Origin: Pedomonas sp051304405
GTDB lineage: Bacteria > Pseudomonadota > Alphaproteobacteria > Sphingomonadales > Sphingomonadaceae
Length of the DNA stretch: 64,000 nt
Assembly: GCF_051304405.1 (NCBI RefSeq)
Contig: NZ_JBPPGG010000001.1
Coordinates: forward strand, 1,222,955-1,286,954
Reading direction: 5' to 3'
A program made the position numbers and the translations under genes. Position 1 is the stretch's first letter; each line of letters starts with the position of its first letter. The notes beneath the pieces are model-generated. The model was not told the origin of the DNA. It ran no database searches and saw only the letters and a program-made list of their open reading frames with translations. Positions 8,056 to 16,986 of this stretch are shown here, piece by piece.

Positions 8056-8871
8056 ATGCCCGAATTACCTGAAGTGGAGACGGTGTGCCGGGGCATGGCG
8101 CGGGTGCTGGAGGGCCGGCGCGTGACCCGCGTCGAGGTGCGCCGCCCCGATCTGCGCCGCCCCATTCCCGCCGATCTGGCGGCGCGGCTGACAGGCGCGG
8201 TCGTCACCCGCATCACGCGGCGGGCCAAGTATGCGCTGCTCCACACCGACCGGGGGGATGTGGTGATTCTCCACCTCGGCATGTCCGGCCGGGTGCGGGT
8301 GGACCCGGAGGCACCCGAGAAACACGACCATGTGCTGTGGGAAACCGAGGACGGGCACCGGCTGGTGCTGAACGACGCCCGCCGCTTCGGCAGCATCGAC
8401 ATCGAGCGGGAGGAGCGGCTGGCGAGCCATCCGCTGTTCGCCCACCTGGGGCCGGAGCCGCTGGGCAACGCATTCAACGCCGAGGGGCTGGCGGCCCGGC
8501 TCGCGGGCAGGATCACGCCCATCAAGCTGGCGCTGCTGGACCAGCGCGTGGTGGCGGGCCTTGGCAATATCTATGTGTGCGAGGCGCTGTTCGGGGCGGG
8601 AATCGACCCGTGCGCGCCCGCGGGCACCCTGACGCCGGACCGGCTGGAGGCGCTGGTGGCGGAGATTCGCGCCGTGCTGCTGCGGGCGATCGAGGCGGGC
8701 GGCTCGTCGCTGCGGGACTATGTGCAGGTGGATGGCGAGCTTGGCTACTTCCAGCACAGCTGGCAGGTCTACGGCCGCGAGGCGGAGGACTGCCGCCGCT
8801 GCGCCCGGCCCGTTTCCCGTATTGTGCAAGGCGGGCGTTCCACCTTCTACTGTGCCCACTGCCAGCGTTGA
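8056..8871 (+). CDS. mutM: formamidopyrimidine-DNA glycosylase (Fpg)
   Basis: A 271-residue bifunctional DNA glycosylase/AP lyase that removes 8-oxoguanine and formamidopyrimidines. After Met removal the N-terminus is PELPEVET, giving the catalytic Pro and Glu. LHLGMSGR, DARRFG, VAGLGNIYVCEALF (helix-two-turn-helix) and the C-terminal zinc finger (CRRC and CAHC pairs) are all present. It starts the mutM / small-protein pair and is divergent from ubiE. Confidence 0.97.
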   Translation: MPELPEVETVCRGMARVLEGRRVTRVEVRRPDLRRPIPADLAARLTGAVVTRITRRAKYALLHTDRGDVVILHLGMSGRVRVDPEAPEKHDHVLWETEDGHRLVLNDARRFGSIDIEREERLASHPLFAHLGPEPLGNAFNAEGLAARLAGRITPIKLALLDQRVVAGLGNIYVCEALFGAGIDPCAPAGTLTPDRLEALVAEIRAVLLRAIEAGGSSLRDYVQVDGELGYFQHSWQVYGREAEDCRRCARPVSRIVQGGRSTFYCAHCQR

Positions 8872-8883
8872 GGAGCTTGCCGG

Positions 8884-9222
8884 ATGAGGATGGTGCTTGC
8901 GGTTCTGGCGTCCCTGGCGGGCGCGCCGCTGCTTGAGGGGTTCGATGTGCCGCTGATGCCGGGGCTGGCGGAGGTGGCCGATTCGCGCCTGACCTTCGAC
9001 AAGGAGGAAGGCAGCATCGTCGAGACCGTGCTGGAAGGGGCGGTGGCGCGGGAGCAGGCGGAGGCCTACTACGCCGGGGCGCTGGCCGGGCTTGGCTGGA
9101 CGCTCGCCGAGTCGCGCGGCAGCCGCCAGGTCTACCGCCGGGGGGACGAGCAGCTCATCCTCGATTACGCGGGCGGGGCGGAGGGAACCCGGGTGCGGCT
9201 GCTGCGGGAGCCGGCCGACTAG
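8884..9222 (+). CDS. small protein downstream of mutM, unknown function
   Basis: A 112-residue protein beginning 12 bases after the mutM stop, so almost certainly in its operon. The first 18 residues are hydrophobic and could be a weak signal or anchor; the rest holds FDKEEGSIVE, a YYAGALAGLGW helix-like stretch and a YRRGDEQLILDY strand. Short proteins with this FDKxEGxIVE...YYxxxLxxLGW pattern recur in alphaproteobacteria as conserved hypotheticals. No function is proposed. Confidence 0.7.
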   Translation: MRMVLAVLASLAGAPLLEGFDVPLMPGLAEVADSRLTFDKEEGSIVETVLEGAVAREQAEAYYAGALAGLGWTLAESRGSRQVYRRGDEQLILDYAGGAEGTRVRLLREPAD

Positions 9223-9369
9223 GTTTCCGGGTCCGAATCGCCGGCCCCGCCGGGCCTCCCCTGGGGATTTTTGCAGGAAAACTGTGCCTTATCACATCTG
9301 GCCCTTGGGGCGGGGGTGGGGCATGTGGTTCGCTGGGAAAAAGGAAGAGAGAAGCGGAGGAGTCATCCC

Positions 9370-10146
9370 TTGAGCTACGAAACTTTGATCGTTGAGACCC
9401 ATGGCGCGGTTGGCCTGATCCGCCTCAACCGCCCGGAGGCGCTGAACGCCCTGTCGATCAAGCTCACCACCGAGCTGACCGAGGCGCTGCGGGCCTTCGA
9501 GGCGGATGACGCCATCGGCTGCATTGTGCTCACCGGCTCGGAAAAGGCCTTCGCTGCCGGCGCGGACATCAAGGAGATGGCGAAGAAGACCTTCTCCGAT
9601 GTCTATCTGGAGGACTTCATCACCTCGACGTGGGAGGAGATCACCCGCTGCCGCAAGCCGGTTCTGGCGGCGGTGAACGGCTATGCGCTGGGCGGCGGCT
9701 GCGAGTTCGCCATGATGTGCGACATCGCCTACGCGGGCGAGAACGCCAAGTTCTCCCAGCCGGAGATCAAGCTGGGCGTCAGCCCCGGCGCGGGCGGCAC
9801 GCAGCGGCTCACCCGCTTCGTCGGCAAGGCCAAGGCGATGGACATGTGCCTCACCGGCCGCATGATCGACGCCAGGGAAGCGCTGGAGATGGGCCTGGTC
9901 GCCCGCATCTTCCCGACCGAATCGCTGGTCGAGGAAGTGCTGAAGATCGCCGCCGAGATCGCCGCCTACTCGCGGCCGACCGTTCTGGCGGTGAAGGAGA
10001 TGGTCAACCGCGCCTACGAGACCACCCTCTCCGAGGGTATGCGATTCGAGCGCCGGCTGTTCCACGGCCTGTTCGCCACCGAGGACAGCAAGGAAGGCAT
10101 GGCCGCGTTCATGGAAAAACGTAAGCCGAACTTCAAGAATCGGTAA
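9370..10146 (+). CDS. enoyl-CoA hydratase/isomerase (crotonase) family
   Basis: A 258-residue crotonase that hydrates enoyl-CoA in fatty-acid or related acyl-CoA oxidation. TTG 9370 is chosen because a GGAGGAG ribosome site ends about 8 bases before it and the length then matches the family; the open frame runs upstream to 9271 without a site. Visible are LNRPEALNAL, the oxyanion-hole loops FAAGADIKEM and YALGGGCEFAMMCD, the first catalytic Glu in FSQPEIKLG and the second in SPGAGGTQRL with its neighbouring turn. Close to the PaaF/FadB-like short-chain type. It stands alone before rpsT. Confidence 0.9.
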   Translation: MSYETLIVETHGAVGLIRLNRPEALNALSIKLTTELTEALRAFEADDAIGCIVLTGSEKAFAAGADIKEMAKKTFSDVYLEDFITSTWEEITRCRKPVLAAVNGYALGGGCEFAMMCDIAYAGENAKFSQPEIKLGVSPGAGGTQRLTRFVGKAKAMDMCLTGRMIDAREALEMGLVARIFPTESLVEEVLKIAAEIAAYSRPTVLAVKEMVNRAYETTLSEGMRFERRLFHGLFATEDSKEGMAAFMEKRKPNFKNR

Positions 10147-10159
10147 AATTTAGGCGGAC

Positions 10160-10231
10160 TCGCGCCCCTCCTGTTGACCGGGGGGCGCGACTCTGCCATA
10201 AGCCGCCCGCTCGTGTCGGGCAGCGCCCGAC
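10160..10231 (+). other. two hairpins in the rpsT leader region
   Basis: Between the enoyl-CoA hydratase gene and rpsT lie a 9-bp stem (TCGCGCCCC / GGGGCGCGA, 10160-10190) and a 7-bp stem (GTCGGGC / GCCCGAC, 10215-10231). The first may end the upstream message although it has no T-run. The second lies about 30 bases before the rpsT start and could belong to an S20 leader; S20 is known to regulate its own synthesis in enterobacteria. Confidence 0.35.
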
Positions 10232-10263
10232 GCATTGATTATTCTATTGGCTGAGGACGAGAG

Positions 10264-10527
10264 ATGGCCAACACACCGCAGGCGCGTAAGCGCATCCGCC
10301 GCAACGCTCGTCGCGCGGAGATCAACAAGGCGCGCGTCAGCCGCATCCGTACGTTCGTGAAGAAGGTCGAGCTTGCCATCGCCAGCGGCGACAAGAGCGC
10401 CGCCGAGGCGGCTCTGAAGGCGGCTCAGCCGGAGTTGCAGCGTGGCGTCTCCAAGGGCGTCATGCACAAGAACACGGTTGCGCGTCGCATTTCGCGCCTG
10501 ACGCATCGCGTCCGCGCTCTGGGCTAA
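10264..10527 (+). CDS. rpsT: 30S ribosomal protein S20
   Basis: An 87-residue basic ribosomal protein binding 16S rRNA near the 5' domain. It has the family opening MANTPQARKRIRRNARRAEINKAR, the KSAAEAALKAAQPELQRGVSKGVMHKNT block and the terminal ARRISRLTHRV. It precedes dnaA by about 580 bases, an arrangement common in alphaproteobacteria. A GGACGAG ribosome site precedes the ATG. Confidence 0.98.
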   Translation: MANTPQARKRIRRNARRAEINKARVSRIRTFVKKVELAIASGDKSAAEAALKAAQPELQRGVSKGVMHKNTVARRISRLTHRVRALG

Positions 10528-11107
10528 GCCTCGACTGCGGGGGCTCCGGGCTTCCGCGCGTCGCGCAGCAGCGCCAAGACATGGCCCCGGCCGGCAACGG
10601 CTCGGGGCTTTGTGCGTTCTGGAGTCTCCCGCATCGTTGGGCGAATCGAGACGTAGCGCGAGCGTAATAATTTCAGGACTTTAGCCGAGTCCCTGCGGAA
10701 TCCGGCCGCATCGAGGGGGCAGGCTGTCAACGAAATTATTTGCCGGAGCGGCTTGTGCATGGCCTTGTGGAGGCGGGTGGCGCTGGCTAAAGTCCGATCT
10801 ATCGAGATTCGGGGCAACGCGTATTCTTCGAAAATCCGAAGAAGAACGGGATTCGGAGCAATAGATTGTTCTAAATCTTTGTGCCGGCCCAACTTCCGGC
10901 ATCCGTTCTGATTGCTTCGAATTCTTGAGATACGGGTGCTGAGAAGTACACTTAAATCCATTTTTACGCGCGTTCTTTTTTGTCCCCGGAACCTTCAGGG
11001 GCAAGAAATCTTCCTCTCTGCGGGACAGGAACGCGGGCAGGTCGCAGGGGCAAGCGGCTTGCGCGTCGAGACCCGCGAGGCGTGTGCTGAGGCATAAAGA
11101 GGGGCAA
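10528..11107. other. 580-base intergenic region upstream of dnaA
   Basis: No gene is supported here. A modest stem GCCCCG / CGGGGC followed by TTTGT at 10584-10612 could end rpsT transcription. From about 10660 the sequence is more AT-rich than its surroundings and includes a perfect TTCTTCG / CGAAGAA hairpin (10824-10843). I looked for TTATCCACA-type DnaA boxes and found none, so I do not call an origin. The dnaA promoter must lie here, but no hexamer pair stands out. Confidence 0.5.
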
Positions 11108-12496
11108 ATGAACGGGGATCTTGGAGGGCATGCGGCTCATACCGGCGATCCGTGGCAGACGATTCGCGACGTGCTGCGGGCCGAGTATGGTGAACGCACC
11201 TTCGAGAGCTGGCTGAAACCGATCGCCTATGTGGGCGTGGAAGGCAGCGATGTACTGCTGAGCCTGCCCACCCACTTCATGTGCGACTGGGTGAAAAGCC
11301 ACTTCGCCGAGCGTCTGCGGGCGCTGTGGTCGTTCTACGTGCCGGGCATCCGCTCGGTGCGCCTGGTGGTCGCCCCGGCCATGCGGGTCGAATCCTCGGC
11401 CGCCTTCCCCGCCAACGACTCCCACGCCAACGATACCGTCGTGGTCGATCCCGCCATCGAGGAGCCCGAACTGGGCGCCCGCCTCGAGGAGCGGTTCACC
11501 TTCGAGCGATTCGTCATCGGCAAGTCCAACGAGTTCGCCTACAACGCCGCGCGCCGCGTGGCCGAGGGCGGGCCGATCAACTTCAACCCGCTGTTCCTGC
11601 ACGGCGGCGTCGGCCTCGGCAAAACCCACCTCATGCACGCCATCGGCTGGGCCGTGCGCCAGCAGAAGGCGGATGCCAAGGTGGTCTACCTGTCGGCGGA
11701 GAAGTTCATGGTGGCGTTCCTCGCCGCCCTGCGCCACAAGGACACCATCTCCTTCAAGCAGCGATTCCGCAGCGTCGACGTGCTGATGATCGACGACGTA
11801 CAGTTCATCGCCGGCAAGGAATCGACCCAGGAAGAATTCTTCCACACCATGAACGCCCTGATCGACGACGGCAAACGCCTCGTCATCTCGGCGGACCGCA
11901 GCCCCTATGACCTGGAAGGCATCGAGGAGCGAGTGCGCTCCCGCCTCCAGTGGGGCCTGGTAGCGGACATCAACCCCACCGACTACGAACTGCGACTCAA
12001 CATCCTGCACGCCAAGGCGGAAGCCATGCCGGGCGTCATGGTCACGCCCGACGTGCTGGACTTCCTCGCCCGCAAGATCACCTCCAACGTGCGCGAGCTG
12101 GAAGGGGCGCTCAACCGCGTCGCCGCCCACGCCTCGCTCATCGGCCACCCGATCACGCTGGACTTCGCCCGGCAGGTGCTGGCGGACGTGCTGCGCGCCA
12201 ACGACCGCAAAATCACCATCGACGACATCCAGCGCAAGGTCGCCGACTACTACAAGGTGAAGCTGTCCGACCTGCTCTCGGCCCGCCGCGCCCGCGACAT
12301 CGCCCGGCCCCGGCAGGTGGCCATGTACCTCGCCAAGCGCCTGACACCCCGCTCGCTGCCCGAAATCGGCCGCAAGTTCGGCGGGCGCGACCACACCACC
12401 GTCATGCACGCCGTCAAGCGCATCGAGGAACTCCGCACCACCGACAGCGAGCTGGAAGCGGATCTCGACCGGCTGTCCCGCCTGATCGACGGCTGA
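11108..12496 (+). CDS. dnaA: chromosomal replication initiator protein DnaA
   Basis: A 462-residue AAA+ protein that binds and opens the replication origin. Domain I (about 15-85) has FESWLKPI; domain III has Walker A GGVGLGKTHL, Walker B LMIDDVQFIAGK and the sensor/arginine-finger region EERVRSRLQWG; domain IV ends with the DNA-binding signature GGRDHTTVMHAVKRI. ATG 11108 is preferred over GTG 11084 because an AGAGGGG ribosome site lies just before it. A repeat element (R2) follows the gene. Confidence 0.97.
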   Translation: MNGDLGGHAAHTGDPWQTIRDVLRAEYGERTFESWLKPIAYVGVEGSDVLLSLPTHFMCDWVKSHFAERLRALWSFYVPGIRSVRLVVAPAMRVESSAAFPANDSHANDTVVVDPAIEEPELGARLEERFTFERFVIGKSNEFAYNAARRVAEGGPINFNPLFLHGGVGLGKTHLMHAIGWAVRQQKADAKVVYLSAEKFMVAFLAALRHKDTISFKQRFRSVDVLMIDDVQFIAGKESTQEEFFHTMNALIDDGKRLVISADRSPYDLEGIEERVRSRLQWGLVADINPTDYELRLNILHAKAEAMPGVMVTPDVLDFLARKITSNVRELEGALNRVAAHASLIGHPITLDFARQVLADVLRANDRKITIDDIQRKVADYYKVKLSDLLSARRARDIARPRQVAMYLAKRLTPRSLPEIGRKFGGRDHTTVMHAVKRIEELRTTDSELEADLDRLSRLIDG

Positions 12497-12523
12497 GGGT
12501 TTTCTCCTTTTTGAAGGACTGTT

Positions 12524-12705
12524 TTTTTGCAGGGGTCTCGGACCCCTGCACCCCTTTCGTTTTTTGGGGCTCATCCCGAATGACCGGGCCGAATGACCGG
12601 GGGCGCCCCGATTCATCAAGAAAATTCAAACGGACGTGTTTCCAGCGCCCTCCGGAGACGCCGCCGCAAAACCGAACGGGGTGCCGGGGACCAGGTCCCC
12701 TGCGA
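12524..12705. repeat. paired-hairpin dispersed repeat, copy R2
   Basis: This lies directly after dnaA. The left hairpin at 12529-12549 (GCAGGGGTC stem) follows a T-tract, and the right hairpin is at 12683-12703 (GCCGGGGAC / GTCCCCTGC). The core shares GTTTCCAGCG and an adjacent AGACGCC with copy R1 and contains a doubled GAATGACCGGG. Confidence 0.75.
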
Positions 12706-12742
12706 AAAAATCCCCCTGCGGTTAAAACACTTTTCTTCACGG

Positions 12743-12770
12743 AGAGTCCCTTCCGGGGGCTCTTTCCTTT
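12743..12770 (+). terminator. possible intrinsic terminator after copy R2
   Basis: An 8-bp stem (AGAGTCCC / GGGGCTCT, one G-T pair) with a 5-base loop is followed by TTCCTTT. It would end dnaA transcription some 250 bases past the stop codon, before the transporter gene. Confidence 0.5.
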
Positions 12771-12839
12771 CCGCGCCTTCGGGCCTAAGCGATGCGCGTC
12801 GCGGGCGTTGGGTGCCCGCGTCTGCAAGAGACGGTTGCT

Positions 12840-13772
12840 GTGGATTTTCTGGTCTCCCGCCTGCCTGCCCACATGCGCGCGCCCGCGTGGATGATCGTGG
12901 CGTGCGTGGCGTTTGCGGCCCTGTGGGGGTTCGTGCGGCTGGCCAGCGAGACCATGCATGCGTTTCTGGTGGTGTTCTATCGCAACCTGCTCGGGCTTCT
13001 CATTCTGCTGCCCTCGGTGGCGGCGGGCGGCTGGGCGGCGCTGGCCACCTCCCGTTTCGGGGCGCATGTGCGGCGGGCGACCTCGGGCGTGATCGCCACC
13101 TTTGCCGTGTTCTATGCGGTGGCCAATGCGCCGATGGCCACGGTCATGGCCATCAACTACACCATTCCGCTGTTCGCCACGCTGGCGGCCATTCTGTTTC
13201 TGGGCGAGCGGGTTCGCTGGCGGCGGATCGCGGCGCTTGTGGTGGGCTTCATCGGCATGTTGATCGTGGTGCGCCCCGGCCATGTGCCGCTGACGCCCGG
13301 CATTGGCGCGGCGCTGCTCTCGGCGGTGGCGACGGCGTTCTCCATCATCGCCATGAAGCAGCTCTCGCGCACGGAGTCGTCGCTGGCGATTGTCACCTGG
13401 TCGTTCGTGCTGATGCTGCCGCCTTCGCTGCTGCTGGCGCTGCCCTACTGGAAGTGGCCGAGCGGGCATGAGCTGCTCGTGCTGGCGGGGGTGGGGCTGA
13501 CCGCCGCCATCGGCCAGTCCGGCACGGTGAAGGCCTTTGCCCTGGCTGAGGCGACGGCGGTGCTGCCCTATGACTTCGTGCGCTTCGGGCTGGTCATTCT
13601 CATCGGCACCGTCGGCTTTGGCGACCCGGTTGACGGCTTCACCTATCTGGGCGGCGCGGTCATTCTGTGCGCCACCATCTACATCGCGCACCGCGAGGCG
13701 GTGGCGGCCCGCTCCGCCCGCGCAGGCACGGCGTCCGCCCGTCTGTCCGCCGGTGCGTCTCCCGAGGCGTGA
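12840..13772 (+). CDS. EamA/DMT family transporter
   Basis: An inner-membrane permease of the drug/metabolite transporter superfamily with about ten membrane helices in two EamA repeats. The first repeat begins at WMIVACVAFAALWGFVRLAS; typical intra-helix motifs are RNLLGLLILLP, NYTIPLFATLAAILFLGERV and YDFVRFGLVILIGTV. The start is uncertain: ATG 12792, GTG 12840 and ATG 12873 are in frame. GTG 12840 is favoured because an AAGAGA lies just before it and the length (310 aa) is then usual. Substrate unknown; it is probably an exporter. Confidence 0.85.
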   Translation: MDFLVSRLPAHMRAPAWMIVACVAFAALWGFVRLASETMHAFLVVFYRNLLGLLILLPSVAAGGWAALATSRFGAHVRRATSGVIATFAVFYAVANAPMATVMAINYTIPLFATLAAILFLGERVRWRRIAALVVGFIGMLIVVRPGHVPLTPGIGAALLSAVATAFSIIAMKQLSRTESSLAIVTWSFVLMLPPSLLLALPYWKWPSGHELLVLAGVGLTAAIGQSGTVKAFALAEATAVLPYDFVRFGLVILIGTVGFGDPVDGFTYLGGAVILCATIYIAHREAVAARSARAGTASARLSAGASPEA

Positions 13773-13775
13773 GCC

Positions 13776-14231
13776 TCAGAACAGGCCGAATCGCTTTTTC
13801 CGCTTTGGCGGCTCGGCGAGGATGGGTGCCTCCTCCTCCGGCAGCGGCGGCAGGTCCAGCGCCTTGCGGGCGGCGGCCCGGTGGCGGGGCTTGATGTTGG
13901 CGCCCACCAGCCCGATCACGGTGGCGAGCACGGCCGCATCGTCGGTGAAGCCGCCCAGATGCAGCAGGAAGTCGGGGATCAGGTCGATGGGCATCACGAA
14001 ATAGGCCAGCGCCCCCAGCAGCATCGCCCGCACCCGGGGCGGCGTCTCGGGGTCGCGCGCGCAGAACCAGGCGGCCACCAGCGTATCGGCGAACGGCAGG
14101 CGGCCGGCGAGGCGGCGCACCTTGTCCCAGAAGCCCTGATCGACCGCCGCGGCGTTGCCCGCCTCGTCTGCCACGTCGATCATGGGGATCTCCGGCAGGG
14201 GAGGGGTGGCGGAAGCCTGGTCTTTCGGCAT
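13776..14231 (-). CDS. YkvA family (DUF1232) protein
   Basis: A 151-residue protein with the DUF1232 core: ADTLVAAWFCARDPETPPRVRAMLLGALAYFVMPIDLIPDFL followed by a second helical hairpin (GGFTDDAAVLATVIGLV). The family is small and membrane-associated, without an assigned activity. The C-terminus is charged and Pro-rich (LPPLPEEEAP ... KRKKRF). It is convergent with the transporter gene, 3 bases apart, and divergent from the next gene. Confidence 0.85.
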   Translation of the reverse strand: MPKDQASATPPLPEIPMIDVADEAGNAAAVDQGFWDKVRRLAGRLPFADTLVAAWFCARDPETPPRVRAMLLGALAYFVMPIDLIPDFLLHLGGFTDDAAVLATVIGLVGANIKPRHRAAARKALDLPPLPEEEAPILAEPPKRKKRFGLF

Positions 14232-14309
14232 GGTTGTGTTCCTCCTGGCCTGGCAGGCAGGTGCGCCCTACAACATGTATGTAGGAACGCATCGAGCGGA
14301 TTTGAAACC

Positions 14310-14759
14310 ATGAAACCGGGCCGCCTCGTATCCTTTCTGGGCCGACTGGCTCCGTTGCTCCGCCGCCGCCCCCGGCGCGAGACCGTTCTGTTCACCGAAG
14401 ACCATCTGGTTCTGGTCTGGCCCCAGCGGGGCGAGGAGGCGCTGGCGTGGGACGACATCAGCCAGATCGCGCTGCGTCCGGTGACGGCGGCGGGCGGGGC
14501 GGACGGGCTGTTCGTCTACGTGATGGCGGGGCGGCAGCGGCTGGTCATCCCCCGCTCGGTGGACAATGCGGAGGAACTGCTCGCCTTCATCCGCCGCCTG
14601 CCCGCGTGCGACACGGAGGCGTTCGACCGGGTGCTGGCGGGCACGGCCCGGCCGGTGGTGTCGGCCGGGCTCGTCACGGTGTGGCAGCGGCCGGGCGCCG
14701 GGCAGGCGGAGGCGGAAAGCGCGGCCTGGCGCCTGTCATCCTCGCACACAGCGACCTAG
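14310..14759 (+). CDS. hypothetical protein, possibly PH-like fold
   Basis: A 149-residue protein I do not recognise. It has a very basic N-terminus (GRLAPLLRRRPRRET) and then alternating short hydrophobic strands (VLFTEDHLVLVW, DISQIALRPV, LFVYVMAGRQRLVIPRSV) and a helix (NAEELLAFIRRLP), a pattern reminiscent of bacterial PH-like domains that read a bound or membrane ligand. That reading is inference. Its TAG stop shares CTAG with the stop of the convergent phospholipase gene. Confidence 0.65.
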   Translation: MKPGRLVSFLGRLAPLLRRRPRRETVLFTEDHLVLVWPQRGEEALAWDDISQIALRPVTAAGGADGLFVYVMAGRQRLVIPRSVDNAEELLAFIRRLPACDTEAFDRVLAGTARPVVSAGLVTVWQRPGAGQAEAESAAWRLSSSHTAT

Positions 14760-16012
14760 CGCACGATGGCGACGCCGATTCGGAAGCGGGTGTCGCGCCG
14801 GTCGTAGTCCAGCAGGTTCTCGCCGTAGCCGGTGAAGGCCTGGCCGAACAGGTAAAGGTTCAGGCTGGAGTCGATGATCCGGTCGAACGGGAAGGACAGT
14901 TCGGCGTCGATCGACCCCCGGCCGGACTGGACGCTGAAGCGGGTGTTGGTGGAGAGCCGCACGCCGTCTTCGTCGCCCACTTCCAGGAACAGGCCCGTGT
15001 TGCCCCGGTAGCGCTTGATGTCCGGGTTGTCCTCCAGGCTGCCCACATAGACCTCGAACAGCGGCCCGACGGAGAGGTGGCGGCCGCCGCCGAGGCGGGC
15101 GGTGGCCACCGGCTGCACGTAGAGAGTGTTGATGCTGCGGGAGTCTGCGCCGTCGCGTCCGTTGGAGGCGTGGCGGATGCCGAACTGGCCGCCGAGCGCG
15201 AGCCCGTCCGCCACCTGCTGCGCCGGGATCAGGTAGAACAGCTCCGGCATGAAATCGATGTTGCGGAAGGGGGAGGAGCGGGCGCTCCAGTCCCAGAACA
15301 TCCGCTGGGTGTAGCCCAGATGAATGCCGTTCAGCAGGGAGTGGCCCGGGCCCACCGCGCCGGGGTCGCCGAACAGCTGGTACTTGAAGCTGAGCTGGAT
15401 GCGGATCTCCGTGTTGGTGCCGGGGCCGTACACCGCATAGATGGGGGCGTAGCTGGACAGGTTGCCGATGTAGCGGTTGTCCGCCGTCGGGCGCGGATCG
15501 GGCCCGGCGGCAAGGGTCGGGACAAGCGTCGGCGCCGGTGAGGGGGCAGCGGTTGCGGCGGCGGCCCGGGTTTCGCCGGGGGCCTCCTCGCGCGCCGCCA
15601 GGGCGGTCGCTGCCGGCACGGTGAAGGCGAGGGCCGGGGGCGCGGCGGCGGCCTCCTGCGTACCCTGAAGCCGCAGCAGGGCGGTGGCGCCCGTTGCTGC
15701 CCCGGCGGGCAGCGCAAGCGTGTAGCGCGCCTGGGCGAACTGGCCCGGCGGCACGGTCGCTGCCTCCGGGCTGCCGGCGGCCCGTACCAGCTCCACCGCC
15801 AGGCGGCGGCCGGCCACCTCCAGCGTGGCGGCGAGTCGCTCGGGGAAGCGGCCCTCCTCGGCCGCGCCGCTGGCGTTCAGGTGCGTGACTTCCACCAGAA
15901 CGGTGCCCGCCTGCGCCGTCGGCTCGACCGCACTGACCAGTACCCGGCCCTCGGCGGGCAACGCGACGGTTGCCAGCATCGCGGCGAGGCTGAACAGGCT
16001 GAGGGCTTTCAT
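14756..16012 (-). CDS. pldA: outer membrane phospholipase A with N-terminal extension
   Basis: A 418-residue protein. A signal peptide (about 1-21) leads to an outer membrane OMPLA barrel (about 165-418), which hydrolyses phospholipids that reach the outer leaflet. The active-site signature GIRHASNGRDGADSRSIN near residue 281 keeps the His, Ser (+2) and Asn (+14) spacing of the E. coli catalytic triad, and YNTQRMFWDW-like and terminal strand sequences fit the barrel. Between signal and barrel is an extra domain of about 140 residues ending in an Ala/Pro-rich linker, absent from the 289-residue E. coli enzyme. Start 16012 follows a GGAGGAT site and gives the proper signal peptide. Confidence 0.88.
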   Translation of the reverse strand: MKALSLFSLAAMLATVALPAEGRVLVSAVEPTAQAGTVLVEVTHLNASGAAEEGRFPERLAATLEVAGRRLAVELVRAAGSPEAATVPPGQFAQARYTLALPAGAATGATALLRLQGTQEAAAAPPALAFTVPAATALAAREEAPGETRAAAATAAPSPAPTLVPTLAAGPDPRPTADNRYIGNLSSYAPIYAVYGPGTNTEIRIQLSFKYQLFGDPGAVGPGHSLLNGIHLGYTQRMFWDWSARSSPFRNIDFMPELFYLIPAQQVADGLALGGQFGIRHASNGRDGADSRSINTLYVQPVATARLGGGRHLSVGPLFEVYVGSLEDNPDIKRYRGNTGLFLEVGDEDGVRLSTNTRFSVQSGRGSIDAELSFPFDRIIDSSLNLYLFGQAFTGYGENLLDYDRRDTRFRIGVAIVR

Positions 16013-16427
16013 CGGGGCGTATCCTCCACCGGCGGGATTCCGTCGCAAGGCTGTCATGACAACCGGTAAAAGCCGGGTTCGCTCCTCGCGTCAATCGGCC
16101 ACAGGACCACGCGGCGGGTAGAAACGCAGTTTGTCAGGAAGGATGCTAGGAGCAACGATTTGTCCGGCGACTTTGTTTTTATTATGGGACAGTCTGAAAA
16201 ATTAAATCGTCAGTCTTAAAATTTCTTTTAATTCTCCATTCTTGAAAATGTCCGTAGAAAGTTTAAACGGAACGCCGAATTGTTCGGTCGTCTCGGCGCA
16301 TCGGCAATGCTGCCAATGCAACCGGGACGCTAGTGTTGCGTTACGCGTAGGCGTCGGCGTCTGTCTTTTGTCTGCGTATTGGACAGCAGATGTCCGTCCT
16401 TTGTGATAGGTTCGTTAAGGTCAGTCC
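16013..16427. other. AT-rich intergenic region between pldA and the fasciclin gene
   Basis: A divergent 415-base region with no supported gene. From about 16155 to 16270 it is strikingly AT-rich for this chromosome, with an imperfect AATTAAA ... TTTTAATT inverted repeat. It must hold both divergent promoters. The base composition could mean a curved or protein-bound segment. Confidence 0.5.
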
Positions 16428-16961
16428 ATGTTGAAAATTCTGGCTCCCTCTGGTGCCATTGCCTTATGTCTGCTTGGCGTTGTGTCTTCGGCCCAGGCGC
16501 AAGAGGCCGCGACGCCCGTCAAGGCCACGTCGGCCACAGTCGAGCGGGGTGACGTTCTCGAAGTCATCAACAGCTCGCCTGATTACAGTCTCTTTGCCAC
16601 CATGCTGCAACGGTCGGGCATGGCGCCGGTTCTGGATGGCCACGGGCCCTTCACGGTGTTCGTGCCGACCAATGAGGCGCTCTCCGCCTTGCCGGCCGGC
16701 ATGGTGGAGCAGCTTCTCCAGCCCCAGAACAAGGGGCGTCTGGCCGCGCTGATCACCGAACACATCCTGCCGGGTGCGATCACCTCCGACAGCTGGAGCG
16801 CCAGCCCGCATCTGGGCATGGCGCTGGGCGGCAACACGCTTGTCTACGTGCGTGGTCCGCAGGAGCAGGTCAACAACGCCCCCGTGGTGGCCAAGGACAT
16901 CCCCGCCTCCAATGGCGTCATTCACGTCATCAACGGGGTTCTGGCCCGGCCGAACGGCTGA
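16428..16961 (+). CDS. secreted fasciclin (FAS1) domain protein
   Basis: A 177-residue exported protein with a signal peptide ending at ...SSAQA (about residue 24) and one FAS1 domain. The H1 motif is GPFTVFVPTNEALSALP and the H2 region VVAKDIPASNGVIHVINGVL. FAS1 domains mediate adhesion or matrix contacts; small single-domain forms are common in proteobacterial periplasms without defined partners. It is monocistronic and closed by a strong terminator. Confidence 0.93.
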   Translation: MLKILAPSGAIALCLLGVVSSAQAQEAATPVKATSATVERGDVLEVINSSPDYSLFATMLQRSGMAPVLDGHGPFTVFVPTNEALSALPAGMVEQLLQPQNKGRLAALITEHILPGAITSDSWSASPHLGMALGGNTLVYVRGPQEQVNNAPVVAKDIPASNGVIHVINGVLARPNG

Positions 16962-16986
16962 TAGGCGGCCCCGCCTGACGATCGGC

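Noticed and set aside
10528..11107. Possible chromosomal origin next to dnaA.
   Set aside because: No TTATCCACA-like DnaA boxes were found, and in many alphaproteobacteria the origin is not at dnaA. A GC-skew plot of the full chromosome would settle it.
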